From Myxococcus virescens (GTDB lineage Bacteria > Myxococcota > Myxococcia > Myxococcales > Myxococcaceae), in NCBI RefSeq assembly GCF_900101905.1, contig NZ_FNAJ01000010.1:186001-250000 (forward strand): 64,000 nucleotides of DNA. The letters are read 5' to 3'. Positions 7,969 through 17,542 of the stretch are shown here, in pieces. A model generated the notes under the pieces. It saw nothing but the letters and a program-made list of their open reading frames with translations, was not told where the DNA came from and ran no database searches. Every line of letters begins with the position of its first letter. The stretch's first letter is position 1. Position numbers and translations under genes: made by a program.

Positions 7969-9336
7969 TCAGGGCTTGCGCGCTCGCAGCCGCCACACCT
8001 GGAAGGTGTGTAACCGTCGCCCACGAAAGTCACCGAAGAACTCCACGGGGCCTTCCACCGTGGTGAAGCGAGAGGTCAGCTCCTCGGGGGGCTGCGCTCC
8101 GCCTTCGCTCACCCACAGGACGTCCTGCCCGGGCGTCACGTCCGGGTCGGCCCAGAGGTCATACTGGCTGAAGCGGGCCGGCGCCCCCGTCTTCGTGAGC
8201 CGCCGCGCGTAGTAGGCCACCTGGGACGCCAGTTGGTAGTTGGGCGCGTAGACGGCGGCGACGTTGTCGGGCGTCAGCTCCGGGAACAATCGCTGCGGCG
8301 TGGCCAATTCGCGCAGCACGCTCCAGCCGTGCGTCCGCCACAGCGCCCTGTCCCGGCGGAAGTGGAGCACGGGGAAGAGCAGGTGCGAGCCCACCACCAG
8401 CACCACCGCCAGCCCGCTGAACGCCGCCGCGCGCTGCCAGATGGGCCGCATGCCCGCCACGCCCACGCAGGCCGCGAGGTACGCCGCGGACGGCCAGTTG
8501 GCCTCGCCTCGGGTGCGCAGCGACGCGTAGCCGAAGAAGAGCAGGGGGACGCAGGCCGCCATGCGCAGCAGGAAGTGCTCGCGCGGACCGCGCACGCCGT
8601 ACACCAGCGCGAGGGGAAAGAGCACCGGTCCTCCCAGGGCGAGCTGGCCCGCGAGGAACTCACCGAAGGTGCTCCAACTGCTGCGCCAGTCGCGGCCCAG
8701 ACCATGGCTGAGCTGGAAGGCGAAGCCCACCCAGTCATGGCCCGCGTTCCAGAACACCACCGGCGCGAAGAAGGCGCCCGCCAGCGTCGCCGTGCGCCAC
8801 GCGCCCCAGGGCATCCGCCGCGCTCGCACCGTGGTGATGAGGAACGCCACGCCCAGCAGCACGGCCGGGTACTTCGACAGCAGGGCGCACCCTCCGGCCA
8901 GTCCCGCCAGGACCCATCGCTCCCGCCACAGGGCCCACAGGGCCAGCGTCCAGAACAGGAGCAGGGGCGAGTCGGGCGTGGGCCACACGCCGGCCACCGC
9001 GCCCGCGGGGACGACGCTCCACAGCGCCGCCGCCCGCCAGGCCATCGCCGCGTCGCCATGGACGTCGCGCGCCAGCCGCCACACCGCGGCCACCGTCCCC
9101 ACGCCGCACAGCATCGCCGTGCCCTCGATGCCCAGCAGGGCGATGTGCCAGGCCACCAACGGTGGATGGTCGAAGTAGCCCCAGTCGAGCTTGCGGGCCC
9201 ATTGCCAGTAATAGGCGGTGTCGAAGTAGACGTCCGTGCCCAGCACCAGGGCGAGCCGCGCCGCCATCGCCACGCCGAACAGCGCCACGCAGGTCTTCAG
9301 ACTGAGGCCCGTCGAGGCGGGAGACGGCGGAGACAC
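7969..9336 (-). CDS. Membrane glycosyltransferase, GT39 (PMT/ArnT) family
   Basis: The 455-residue protein has about eleven hydrophobic segments and the first-loop signature of GT39 enzymes, [21 protein letters not shown], where the Asp and the DHPPL stretch belong to the catalytic loop. Members use polyprenyl-phosphate sugars to glycosylate lipids or proteins at the outer face of the inner membrane. A soluble C-terminal region of about 110 residues follows the last helix. The start is GTG. The gene diverges from the YyaL-like gene across 115 bases. The sugar and acceptor cannot be deduced. Confidence 0.8.
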   Translation of the reverse strand: MSPPSPASTGLSLKTCVALFGVAMAARLALVLGTDVYFDTAYYWQWARKLDWGYFDHPPLVAWHIALLGIEGTAMLCGVGTVAAVWRLARDVHGDAAMAWRAAALWSVVPAGAVAGVWPTPDSPLLLFWTLALWALWRERWVLAGLAGGCALLSKYPAVLLGVAFLITTVRARRMPWGAWRTATLAGAFFAPVVFWNAGHDWVGFAFQLSHGLGRDWRSSWSTFGEFLAGQLALGGPVLFPLALVYGVRGPREHFLLRMAACVPLLFFGYASLRTRGEANWPSAAYLAACVGVAGMRPIWQRAAAFSGLAVVLVVGSHLLFPVLHFRRDRALWRTHGWSVLRELATPQRLFPELTPDNVAAVYAPNYQLASQVAYYARRLTKTGAPARFSQYDLWADPDVTPGQDVLWVSEGGAQPPEELTSRFTTVEGPVEFFGDFRGRRLHTFQVWRLRARKP

Positions 9337-9451
9337 GGCGGCGACCTACTCCGTCCGCCCCTCTGTTGACCACCATCCCTCCAGTGCTTTCGGCTTGCCC
9401 GCCTTCACGCGGGTTCGTATCTCGACAGCCATTCCTCTTCCTGGAGTTCCG

Positions 9452-11542
9452 ATGGCCACGCCCCCTCCGTCAGCTGACACTTCCAACCGTCTGGCCCGGG
9501 AACCCTCTCCGTATCTGCGCCAACACGCACACAACCCCGTGGACTGGTTCCCCTGGGGGGAGGAGGCGCTCGCGAAGGCGAAGGCGGAGAACAAGCCCAT
9601 CCTGCTGTCCGTGGGCTACTCCGCCTGTCACTGGTGCCACGTCATGGCGCACGAGTCGTTCGAGTCACCCGAGACGGCCCGGCTGATGAACGAGGGCTTC
9701 ATCAACATCAAGGTGGACCGCGAGGAGCGGCCAGACCTGGACCAGATTTATCAAGGCGTGGTGCAGCTCATGGGACAGGGCGGCGGCTGGCCGCTCACGG
9801 TGTTCCTCACGCCAGACCTGAAGCCCTTCTACGGCGGCACCTACTTCCCGCCGCAGGACCGCTATGGGCGCCCGGGCTTCCCCCGGCTGCTGATGGCGCT
9901 GCGGGACGCGTGGGAGAACAAGCAGGACGAGGTGCAGCGGCAGTCGGCCCAGTTCGAGGAGGGGCTCGGGGAGCTGGCCACCTACGGGCTGGAGGCCGCG
10001 CCCGCCGTGCTGACGGCGACGGACGTGGTGGGCATGGGCCAGCGCATGGCGAAGCAGGTGGACGCGGTCCACGGGGGCTTCGGCGGCGCGCCCAAGTTCC
10101 CCAACCCGATGAACTTCGCGCTGATGCTGCGCGCGTGGCGAAGAGGCGGGGGCGCGCCGTTGAAGGACGCGGTGTTCCTGACGTTGGAGCGCATGGCCCT
10201 GGGCGGCATCTATGACCAGTTGGGAGGCGGCTTCCACCGGTACTCGGTGGACGAGCGCTGGCTGGTGCCCCACTTCGAGAAGATGCTCTACGACAACGCG
10301 CAGCTCCTGCACCTCTACGCGCAGGCGCAGCAGGTGGAGCCGCGCCCGCTGTGGCGCAAGGTGGTGGAGGAGACGGTGGCCTATGTGCGCCGCGAGATGA
10401 CCGACGCGGGTGGCGGCTTCTACGCGGCGCAGGACGCGGACAGCGAGGGCGAGGAGGGGAAGTTCTTCGTCTGGCGCCCGGAGGAGGTCCGCGCGGCCTT
10501 GCCGGAAGCGCAGGCGGAGCTGGTGCTGCGTCACTTCGGAATCAAGCCCGGCGGCAACTTCGAGCATGGCGCGACGGTGCTGGAGGTGGTGGTGCCCGTG
10601 GCGGAGCTGGCGCGGGAGCGCGGCGTCTCCGAAGACGCCGTGGAGCGCGAGCTGGCCGCGGCGAAGCAGACGCTCTTCGACGCGCGGGAGCGGCGGGTGA
10701 AGCCGGGCCGGGACGACAAGCTGCTGTCGGGATGGAACGGGCTCATGATTCGCGGGCTCGCGTTGGCCTCGCGCGTCTTCGGCCGGCCGGAGTGGGCGAA
10801 GTGGGCGGCGGACGCCGCGGACTTCGTGCTGGAGAAGGCGTGGGACGGGACGCGGCTGGCGCGCTCGTACCAGGAGGGACAGGCGCGCATCGACGGCTTC
10901 CTGGAGGACTACGGTGACCTGGCCTCGGGCCTCACCGCGCTCTACCAGGCCACCTTCGACGTGAAGTACCTGGAGGCGGCGGACGCGCTGGTGCGCCGGG
11001 CCGTGGACCTCTTCTGGGACGCGGAGAAGGCGGCGTACCTCACCGCGCCCCGGGGACAGAAGGACCTGGTGGTGGCGACGTACGGCCTCTTCGACAACGC
11101 CTTCCCGTCCGGCGCCTCCACGCTGACGGAGGCGCAGGTGGAGCTGGCGGCGCTCTCGGGTGACAAGCAGCACCTGGAGTTGCCGGAGCGCTACGTGGCG
11201 CGGATGCACGACGGGCTCGTGCGAAACGCCATGGGCTACGGCTACCTGGGCCTGGCGGCGGATGCGCTGCTGGAGGGCGCGGCGTCCGTCACCGTCGCGG
11301 GCGCGTCCGACGACGTGGCGCCGCTGCGGGCCGCCATGGACCGTGCCTTCGCGCCCACGGTGGCGCTGGCCTGGAAGGCGCCAGGGCAGCCCGTGCCTGC
11401 GTTGCTGCAAGGGACTTTCGAAGGACGTGAGCCCGTGAAGGGACGGGCCGCCGCCTACCTGTGCCGGGGCTTCGTCTGCGAGCTTCCCGTCACCGAGCCG
11501 GACGTGCTGACCCAGCGGTTGGCGGCGCTCACCGCCCCCTGA
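9452..11542 (+). CDS. YyaL/SSP411 (SPATA20-like) thioredoxin-domain protein
   Basis: 696 residues, close to the family's usual size. The N-terminal 170 residues form a thioredoxin-like domain (DUF255) beginning with [20 protein letters not shown], with the CxxC site in SACHWCHVM. The rest is an alpha/alpha toroid like the glycosidase/epimerase fold, with [17 protein letters not shown] and [13 protein letters not shown] as typical blocks. Its biochemical role is unsettled. The ATG at 9452 has CTGGAG five bases upstream and begins just before the conserved block; a longer frame from 9236 adds unrelated residues antisense to the GT39 gene. Confidence 0.9.
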   Translation: MATPPPSADTSNRLAREPSPYLRQHAHNPVDWFPWGEEALAKAKAENKPILLSVGYSACHWCHVMAHESFESPETARLMNEGFINIKVDREERPDLDQIYQGVVQLMGQGGGWPLTVFLTPDLKPFYGGTYFPPQDRYGRPGFPRLLMALRDAWENKQDEVQRQSAQFEEGLGELATYGLEAAPAVLTATDVVGMGQRMAKQVDAVHGGFGGAPKFPNPMNFALMLRAWRRGGGAPLKDAVFLTLERMALGGIYDQLGGGFHRYSVDERWLVPHFEKMLYDNAQLLHLYAQAQQVEPRPLWRKVVEETVAYVRREMTDAGGGFYAAQDADSEGEEGKFFVWRPEEVRAALPEAQAELVLRHFGIKPGGNFEHGATVLEVVVPVAELARERGVSEDAVERELAAAKQTLFDARERRVKPGRDDKLLSGWNGLMIRGLALASRVFGRPEWAKWAADAADFVLEKAWDGTRLARSYQEGQARIDGFLEDYGDLASGLTALYQATFDVKYLEAADALVRRAVDLFWDAEKAAYLTAPRGQKDLVVATYGLFDNAFPSGASTLTEAQVELAALSGDKQHLELPERYVARMHDGLVRNAMGYGYLGLAADALLEGAASVTVAGASDDVAPLRAAMDRAFAPTVALAWKAPGQPVPALLQGTFEGREPVKGRAAAYLCRGFVCELPVTEPDVLTQRLAALTAP

Positions 11543-11564
11543 GCAGGGGCCGGCGCGGCCTGCG

Positions 11565-13064
11565 TCACTTGACGGCCGTCACCTTCAGCGCGCCGATGAG
11601 CGGCGTGATTTCGGCGTTGCCTTCCTTGCCGAAGGCGAAGTGCGTGGCGTCCGCCACCACCTGGTTGAAGGTGGGGTCCAGCTGGGTCCACTCGCCCACG
11701 AAGGCCTCCACCCATTCGTGCCAGTAGAGGGCGGGCACGCCGTCCTGGTTCACCATGTAGATGACGCCGTCCACGCGCCGGGCGGGCACGCCCGCCGCGC
11801 GCAGCAGCGCCACGGACAGGAGCGAGTGCTCCGTGCAGTCGCCCTTCTTCTGGCTCAGCACGTCCGTGGCCCGGTCCGCGCTGGCGCCGTAGTCCTTCTC
11901 CAGGTTGGTGTACACCCAGGTATTCACCTTCTGGGCGATGCGGTACGCGTCCTTCTCCGTCCCCACGAGCTGCTTCGCCAGCTCGCGGATGGCCGGCGCG
12001 TCGCTCTCCACCATGAGCGTGGACTTGAGGTTCTCCCCGCCCTCCGGGTCCTTCAGCGGCAGGGGCTTGCGCGTCTTGGGCGCGACGGCGGACAGCGTCA
12101 CCTCCACGCTGCCATCCGGCTGCGGCTTGAACTGCTGGCGGTACGTCTGCTCCTGGAACTTCGCGGGCAGGCCCTGCACCACCAGCGTGACGTGGCCGGG
12201 CACGGTGCGCGCGGACTCAGGCAGCGGCTTGGGCAGCACCACGCGGGTGAGGCCGAAGACTTCCACCAGGTCCAGCCGCTTCGCGACGGCCTCCGTCTCC
12301 TTCCGAGCCTGCATCGTCGTGCCGTAGTCCACCAGCACCATCTCCCCGCGCTGGGTGATGTACGAAACGACGGGGACCTTCTCCTTCTCCGACACGGTGA
12401 CGGCCTTGCCCAGCTTCACCTGCACGCCGTTGATGGTCCGCTGCTCCTCGGGCTCCACGGTGGTGGAGAGGCCGTAGGACTCCAGGTCCATTCCATCCAA
12501 CGAGAAGCCCGTCACCTTCGCCTTGCGCAGCAGCGCCACGCGCGGCGGGTCGGCGTCCTCCACCCGCTCCTTCGTCGGAGGCCGCTTGGGCAGCGTCTCG
12601 TCGGGGCGGCCCGGGCGCTTGCGCACCACCTGGAAGCCGTCCGCGGTGGCCGTGCCCACCAGCGTTTGCGTGCCGCCGTCACCGGTCTGCTTCACGAGGA
12701 AGGACAGCAGACGCCCACCGGGCTTCGCCTCGTAGATGCGCTCCTCGTCATGCATGCGCTCCGACACGCGCGAGCCCACCATGGCCTTGAAGACGAGCTG
12801 GTTGGTCGTCTTCACCCGCGCGGGCTGGCCCGGCAGGACTTCCAGGTCGGTGAAGAGCCAGCCGACCTTCTTGTCCATGAGGTACAGGCCGAAGTACTCG
12901 CCGCCCTTGGGCCGGGCGGCCTTCACCACGTCGGAGACGGGAGCCTGTGTGGCAGTGGCCTTGGCGGCCGGGGCGGGCGCCCTCGCGAGCGCGGACGGTG
13001 CGCCCACCAGCAGGGCACACAGGGGCACGAGGGCCAGCAAGGTCGGTCGGTGCGTGCGAGTCAT
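11565..13064 (-). CDS. Exported transglutaminase-like domain protein
   Basis: 499 residues with a signal peptide (MTRTHRPTLLALVPLCALLV, cleavage probably after ALA about residue 28). The C-terminal 150 residues hold a transglutaminase-like core: the catalytic Cys in KKGDCTEHSLL, His in LYWHEWVEAF and Asp in TQLDPTFNQ. The central part is beta-rich without recognised motifs. Bacterial members are usually periplasmic proteases or cross-linkers. The ATG at 13064 was preferred because AGAAGGGG precedes it; the earlier in-frame start at 13103 has none. It ends 22 bases from the convergent YyaL gene. Confidence 0.8.
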   Translation of the reverse strand: MTRTHRPTLLALVPLCALLVGAPSALARAPAPAAKATATQAPVSDVVKAARPKGGEYFGLYLMDKKVGWLFTDLEVLPGQPARVKTTNQLVFKAMVGSRVSERMHDEERIYEAKPGGRLLSFLVKQTGDGGTQTLVGTATADGFQVVRKRPGRPDETLPKRPPTKERVEDADPPRVALLRKAKVTGFSLDGMDLESYGLSTTVEPEEQRTINGVQVKLGKAVTVSEKEKVPVVSYITQRGEMVLVDYGTTMQARKETEAVAKRLDLVEVFGLTRVVLPKPLPESARTVPGHVTLVVQGLPAKFQEQTYRQQFKPQPDGSVEVTLSAVAPKTRKPLPLKDPEGGENLKSTLMVESDAPAIRELAKQLVGTEKDAYRIAQKVNTWVYTNLEKDYGASADRATDVLSQKKGDCTEHSLLSVALLRAAGVPARRVDGVIYMVNQDGVPALYWHEWVEAFVGEWTQLDPTFNQVVADATHFAFGKEGNAEITPLIGALKVTAVK

Positions 13065-13127
13065 CGTGCCCCTTCTAACGAGGGAAGGGGCCATTGTCTT
13101 CACCCGCCCGGCCTGGCGGCGTGGGGA

Positions 13128-13595
13128 TTACAGCCGCTTGGTGAGGATGATGAGGTCGTCCCCCACCTTGTAGAAGTCCCGGATGCGGGCCTCCTCGCCG
13201 TACTTCATGGAGGCGTAGAAGCCGCGCGTGGGGCCGTAGGCCTCGGTGGCGCTCGTCTCCACGCGGATGAGGCGCCCGTTGCGGCGGCGCAGGTCGCCCT
13301 CCATGGCGGACACCAGCGCCGCGCCTACGCCCTGGCCGCGAACTTCCGGTGCGGACGCAATCCAGTACAGGTCGTAGGTGTCCTCCGTCATCGGCGTGGG
13401 GCCGTAGCAGATGTAGCCCACGAGCTCGCCGTCGCGGTCCGCGACGATGATGGCGTAGTCCGTGTTGCCCGGCGTGAGCGTGGTGTTCGCCAGCTCGATG
13501 GCGACCTCAACCTCCTGCGGCGAGAAGGTTTCGATCTTTCGAATCAGGGCGGCGATTGGCGCCCGATCCTTTTCTTCGATGGGACGGATGTCCAT
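13128..13595 (-). CDS. GNAT-family N-acetyltransferase
   Basis: A compact 155-residue GNAT protein. The acetyl-CoA loop is in ASAPEVRGQGVGAAL (R-G-Q-G-V-G), with the preceding strand TYDLYWIA and a typical N-terminal MDIRPIEEKDR. The substrate is unknown. Its first 89 bases lie inside the 3' end of the ATP-grasp gene in another frame, so the two are surely co-expressed and may act on the same substrate, for instance acetylating a product of the ligase. This long overlap is larger than usual in this window. Confidence 0.85.
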   Translation of the reverse strand: MDIRPIEEKDRAPIAALIRKIETFSPQEVEVAIELANTTLTPGNTDYAIIVADRDGELVGYICYGPTPMTEDTYDLYWIASAPEVRGQGVGAALVSAMEGDLRRRNGRLIRVETSATEAYGPTRGFYASMKYGEEARIRDFYKVGDDLIILTKRL

Positions 13596-14610
13596 GTGCT
13601 CTCTCGAGCGCGACCTCCACGAGCCGGGACGCCAGGGCCGGATAGTCCATTCCGGCGGCCAGGGCGGCCTTGGCGAACCCCGCGCTCGGATGAAGGTCGC
13701 AGTTGGGGTTGATGTCGATGACGTAGGGCACGCCCTCCGGGGATACCCGGAGGTCGACCCGTCCATAGTCCTGACAGTCCAGTGCTGCAAAGGCTTCCAG
13801 CGCGACCTGCACGCAACGGGACTCCAGGTTCGCGTCCAGCCGGCACAATCCGCTGGTGGTGTCCCGGTACTCCGCCGACGCCGCCTCCCACTTGGCGTTG
13901 TAGGAGACGATGTTGGGTCTGTCCTCGAACGTACGACCGAAGACGATTTCCGTCAGGGGCAGCGCCTGGCGCGGCCGGTTGCCGAGCAGCGGCACATAGA
14001 TTTCCCGCCCGGGGATGAACTGCTCCACCAGGGCCGGCTGATGAAACTCACGGAGCACCGCGTCACAGGCGCGGACCAGCGCGGCGCGCTCATGCACCAC
14101 GGACTCCGACGTCACGCCCATGCTGGCGTCTTCCCGCGCGGGCTTGACGATGAGCGGCCAGGGCAGGTCCACCGCCAGCGCATCCTCCAGGCGCTCCACC
14201 ACGTGGAAGGGCGGCGTGGACACGCCGCGCGCGGTGAGGACTTCCTTCGCCTTGGGCTTGTGCAGCGCCAGCCCCAGGGACAGCGCGCTCGAGCCCGTGT
14301 AGGCCAGCCCCAGCGCGTCCAGCAGGCAGGGGATGGCCATCTCGCCCCGGCTGTCGGCCGCCAACGACTCGCAGAGGTTGACGACCAGGTCCGGCTGGCA
14401 CCGGCGCAGGGTGTCCATGAAGTCGAGCCGGTCACCTTCGATGGCGAGCGGTTCGGCCAGGGTGTCGCCCCGGTTGAGGGCGTCCGCCATGGAGGAGACG
14501 ACACGGACCACATCCTCCCGGGCCTCCCGCCCAGGGTCGTCCTCAAGGAGGTCGTGGTCGCGGTTGTGCAGCAGGATGATGTGCATTCGGTGGTGCGGAA
14601 GGGTTACCAC
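13507..14610 (-). CDS. ATP-grasp ligase related to D-Ala-D-Ala ligase
   Basis: About 367 residues in D-Ala-D-Ala ligase order: an N-terminal Rossmann-like part with DLVVNLCESLA and CLLDALGLAYTGSSALSLGL, a central ATP lid with PLIVKPAREDASMGV, and metal-binding DYGRVDLRVSPEG and VIDINPNCDLHP. It should form an amide bond between an amino acid and a carboxylate; an extra Ddl-like paralogue is often not the cell-wall enzyme. The GTG at 14610 has GGAGG eight bases upstream; the ATG at 14586, with no ribosome site, is the alternative. It overlaps the GNAT gene and diverges from the HD gene. Confidence 0.8.
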   Translation of the reverse strand: MVTLPHHRMHIILLHNRDHDLLEDDPGREAREDVVRVVSSMADALNRGDTLAEPLAIEGDRLDFMDTLRRCQPDLVVNLCESLAADSRGEMAIPCLLDALGLAYTGSSALSLGLALHKPKAKEVLTARGVSTPPFHVVERLEDALAVDLPWPLIVKPAREDASMGVTSESVVHERAALVRACDAVLREFHQPALVEQFIPGREIYVPLLGNRPRQALPLTEIVFGRTFEDRPNIVSYNAKWEAASAEYRDTTSGLCRLDANLESRCVQVALEAFAALDCQDYGRVDLRVSPEGVPYVIDINPNCDLHPSAGFAKAALAAGMDYPALASRLVEVALERAHGHPSHRRKGSGANRRPDSKDRNLLAAGG

Positions 14611-14720
14611 GTCCCCTGCCTCCATCACAGTCCGCACGTGAGGCCGGCTGCCCCCCGGAAAGGTTCGCGGTACGTTTGATGACCTCCCGAGGGGGTATCC
14701 AGGAGTATGGAAAGGGAATC

Positions 14721-16016
14721 ATGCGCATCCGTGACCCCATCCACGGCACCATCCCGGTCAGCGACCCCGAGAAGGCCGTCATCGACAGCCGGCACTACCA
14801 GCGGCTGCGGTATGTCCGACAGCTTGGCTTCGGGGACCTGGCCTTTCCCGGGGCCACGCACACGCGCCACATCCATTCCCTGGGCGCCATGCATGTCGCC
14901 TCGCGCGTGTTCGGCGCGGTGGCCGCCCGCTCGTCGCTGCCGGAGGACGTGCGGGAGCGCTTCTGCGCGGCGGTGCGTCTGGCGGTTCTCTGCCATGACC
15001 TGGGGCACATGCCGCTGTCGCATGCCTCGGAGCGCATCGCCCCGAAGCGCTCGCTCCTGCGCCTGCCATCCTGGCTGGACGGCACCGCGGAGGGCGAGCT
15101 GGCCACGCACGAGGACTACACGGCGAAAATCCTCCTCGACAGCTCGCTGACGCCCATCATCGAGAAGCACTTCGGCGGCATGGGGATTACGCCCATGGCG
15201 GCGGTGGCGCTGGTGTCGGGCGCGAAGCCGCCGAAGGACCCGGGCTTCACGCACCAGGGCGTGGACTGGACGCCGCTGCTACGCGCCATCGTCTCCGGCG
15301 AGCTGGACGCGGACCGCATGGACTACCTGCTGCGCGACTCCTTCTACACAGGCGTCAACTATGGCCGGTACGACATGGATTGGATTGTCAGCAACCTCAA
15401 TCCCGCGATGAAGGACGGGCGGGCCTACCTCGCCCTCAGCCGGGCGGCGGCCTTCGCCTTCGAGGACTTCCTCCTCAGCCGCTACCACATGTTCGTGTCG
15501 GTGTACCTGCACCACACCTCCGTGAACTTCGACTACATGCTGCGGCGCTACTACGAGGAGTCGCCCGGCGAGTTCGAGATTCCTTCGGATCCGGAAGAGT
15601 TCCTGCTCTGTGACGATTCGGCGCTCTGGTACACGCTGCGCCGCTCCAAGAATCCGTGGGCCCAGCGCATCAGCCAGCGGCAGGGCTACAAGCTGCTGGC
15701 GCAGTTCACGGAGCGGGACACGGGCTACGACCTGGACGTGCTGCGCAGCGCGCTGGTGTCCCACAAGTTCGACCACTACGTCGTCGAGTCCCAGAACGTG
15801 CTCAGCAAGTACACCTCCGGGCCATCTGGCCGAGGGCCGAGCCTGTACATCATCGACGCCTCCACCGGCCGGCTGACCGAGGTGGCGCGCTACACGCCGC
15901 TGTATCAACGCTACAGTGGCGCGGTGCGGCTCGTCCGGCTGTACGTCCGGCCAGACCAGGCGGACAAGGCACATGCGTTGATGGGCCGGGTCCTCGGCCA
16001 GGCGGTGGAGTCATGA
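14721..16016 (+). CDS. HD-domain phosphohydrolase
   Basis: The 431-residue protein belongs to the dGTPase/SAMHD1-like HD superfamily (YdhJ-type). It opens with MRIRDPIHGTIPVSD and RLRYVRQLGFGDLAFPGATHTRHIHSLG, with the first metal His in TRHIHS and the HD pair in CHDLGHMPLSHASE; a later ELDADRMDYLLRDS gives the last Asp. Relatives hydrolyse dNTPs or other nucleotides. The ATG at 14721 is preceded by AAAGGGAATC. The stop overlaps the NUDIX-MBL gene by ATGA, so both are made together, perhaps for nucleotide clean-up. The exact substrate is unknown. Confidence 0.85.
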   Translation: MRIRDPIHGTIPVSDPEKAVIDSRHYQRLRYVRQLGFGDLAFPGATHTRHIHSLGAMHVASRVFGAVAARSSLPEDVRERFCAAVRLAVLCHDLGHMPLSHASERIAPKRSLLRLPSWLDGTAEGELATHEDYTAKILLDSSLTPIIEKHFGGMGITPMAAVALVSGAKPPKDPGFTHQGVDWTPLLRAIVSGELDADRMDYLLRDSFYTGVNYGRYDMDWIVSNLNPAMKDGRAYLALSRAAAFAFEDFLLSRYHMFVSVYLHHTSVNFDYMLRRYYEESPGEFEIPSDPEEFLLCDDSALWYTLRRSKNPWAQRISQRQGYKLLAQFTERDTGYDLDVLRSALVSHKFDHYVVESQNVLSKYTSGPSGRGPSLYIIDASTGRLTEVARYTPLYQRYSGAVRLVRLYVRPDQADKAHALMGRVLGQAVES

Positions 16017-17542
16017 GCGAGCGTCTTCCCGGTCTGGGCCTGGGCCTGGACCTGCTGACCCACAGTCCGGTGGAGGCCCGCCCTTCTTCCGTGGCGCTGC
16101 TGTACCGGCGCGCGGGGGAGGGCGTGGAGGTCTTCTGGGTGAAGCGCGGCAAGGCGCTTCGCTTCGCGGGCGGCTTCTATGCCTTTCCCGGAGGCAAGCT
16201 GGACGCGGCCGACGCGGACGTGCCGGTGGCGGGCGCCAGCGGAGACGAGGCGGCGCTGCGCTCGGCCGCGGCGCGCGAGCTCTTCGAAGAGACGGGCGTG
16301 CTGGTGGCCCACGGCGCCGAGGCGCTGTCCGCCGCGAAGGTGGCGTCGCTGCGCAAGGCGCTCCTGGACGGGACGCTGGGGTGGGGGGCTCTGTTGAAGG
16401 CGGAGGGGTTGTCGCTGAACGCGGATGACTTCCGGGCCGCGGGCCGGTGGGTGACGCCGCCGGCGCTGCCCGTGCGCTTCGATACGCGCTTCTACCTGGT
16501 GGAGATGCCCGCCCACGCGCGCGCGGAGTGGTGGCCCGGCGAGCTCGCGGAGGGCGCCTGGGTGACGCCCGCTGATGCGCTGGCTCGGTGGGGAGATGGC
16601 ACGGCGCTGCTGCACCCGCCCGCGGTGCATGCCTTCCAGGTGCTGGGCGCCTTCACGGATGCGTCCGACGTCCTGGCGCGCCTGGCGTCGCCTCCGTTCT
16701 GCCCGGGGTATGTCTCGCAGCGCATCGAGTTCCAGCAGGGCGTGCGCGTGGTGGCGCTGGAGACGCCCACGCTGCCGCCGGCCGCGCATACCAACGCGTA
16801 CGTGCTGGGCAACGGCGAGCTGCTCATCGTGGACCCGGGCGCCGCGGACGTGAAGCAGTACGCGAAGCTGCTGTCACTGGTGTCGGGCCTGAAGGCGGAG
16901 GGGCTGCGGCCCGTGGCGGTGGTGCTCACCCACCATCACGGTGACCACGTGGGCGGCGCGCGCGCGGTGAAGGAGCGCTTGGGCATCCCGCTGTGGTGCC
17001 ACGCGCGTACGGCGGACCGCCTGGACTTCCCCGTGGAGCGGTTGTTGGAGGACGGTGACGTCCTGGAGCTGGCGGGCGAGGTGCCGCAGCGCTGGCGCGT
17101 GCTGCACACGCCGGGGCATGCACAGGGGCACGTGTGTCTCGTGGACGAGCGCAGCCGCTCGGCGGTGGTGGGGGACATGGTGGCCGGTGTGGGGACCATC
17201 GTCATCGACCCGCCGGAGGGGCACATGCGGGACTACCTGACGCAGCTCGCGCGGCTGCGGGACTGGCCCGTGAGCACGCTCTACCCGGCGCACGGCTCAC
17301 CGATTCCGGACGGGCCCGCGAAGCTCCAGGAGTACCTGGACCACCGGGCGGCGCGGGAGGCACTCATCCTTCAGTCCGTGCCACCCAACGGCGCCACGCT
17401 GGCGCAGGTGGTGTCCCTGGCCTACGCGGACACGCCGCCGCTGCTGCATCCCCTCGCGGAGCGCAGCGCGCTGGCCACACTGGAGAAGCTGGTGGAGGAG
17501 GGCCTCGTGCGCGAGGAGTCGCTCCAGTACTTCCGCGCCTAG
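16013..17542 (+). CDS. NUDIX hydrolase - metallo-beta-lactamase fold fusion
   Basis: 509 residues with two domains. Residues about 20-235 are a NUDT19/NUDT8-like NUDIX domain: FYAFPGGKLD, a 20-residue insertion, then AAARELFEETGVLV. Residues about 255-500 are a metallo-beta-lactamase fold of the LACTB2/glyoxalase II type: THHHGDHVGG, HTPGHAQGHVCLVD and YPAHGSPI, with a C-terminal winged helix seen in LACTB2. The NUDIX part should hydrolyse a nucleoside diphosphate such as CoA or NADH; the MBL part may be an RNase or thioesterase. It is coupled by ATGA to the HD gene, and its TAG overlaps the convergent stop codon. Confidence 0.85.
   Translation: MSERLPGLGLGLDLLTHSPVEARPSSVALLYRRAGEGVEVFWVKRGKALRFAGGFYAFPGGKLDAADADVPVAGASGDEAALRSAAARELFEETGVLVAHGAEALSAAKVASLRKALLDGTLGWGALLKAEGLSLNADDFRAAGRWVTPPALPVRFDTRFYLVEMPAHARAEWWPGELAEGAWVTPADALARWGDGTALLHPPAVHAFQVLGAFTDASDVLARLASPPFCPGYVSQRIEFQQGVRVVALETPTLPPAAHTNAYVLGNGELLIVDPGAADVKQYAKLLSLVSGLKAEGLRPVAVVLTHHHGDHVGGARAVKERLGIPLWCHARTADRLDFPVERLLEDGDVLELAGEVPQRWRVLHTPGHAQGHVCLVDERSRSAVVGDMVAGVGTIVIDPPEGHMRDYLTQLARLRDWPVSTLYPAHGSPIPDGPAKLQEYLDHRAAREALILQSVPPNGATLAQVVSLAYADTPPLLHPLAERSALATLEKLVEEGLVREESLQYFRA

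Noticed and set aside
8233-9369. A 378-codon rightward frame opposite the GT39 gene
   Set aside because: His/Arg/Gln-rich low-complexity translation typical of antisense frames in G+C-rich DNA; the opposite strand has a clear family protein.
11640-13712. A 690-codon rightward frame opposite the transglutaminase-like gene
   Set aside because: Antisense composition without motifs; the leftward gene has a signal peptide and catalytic triad.
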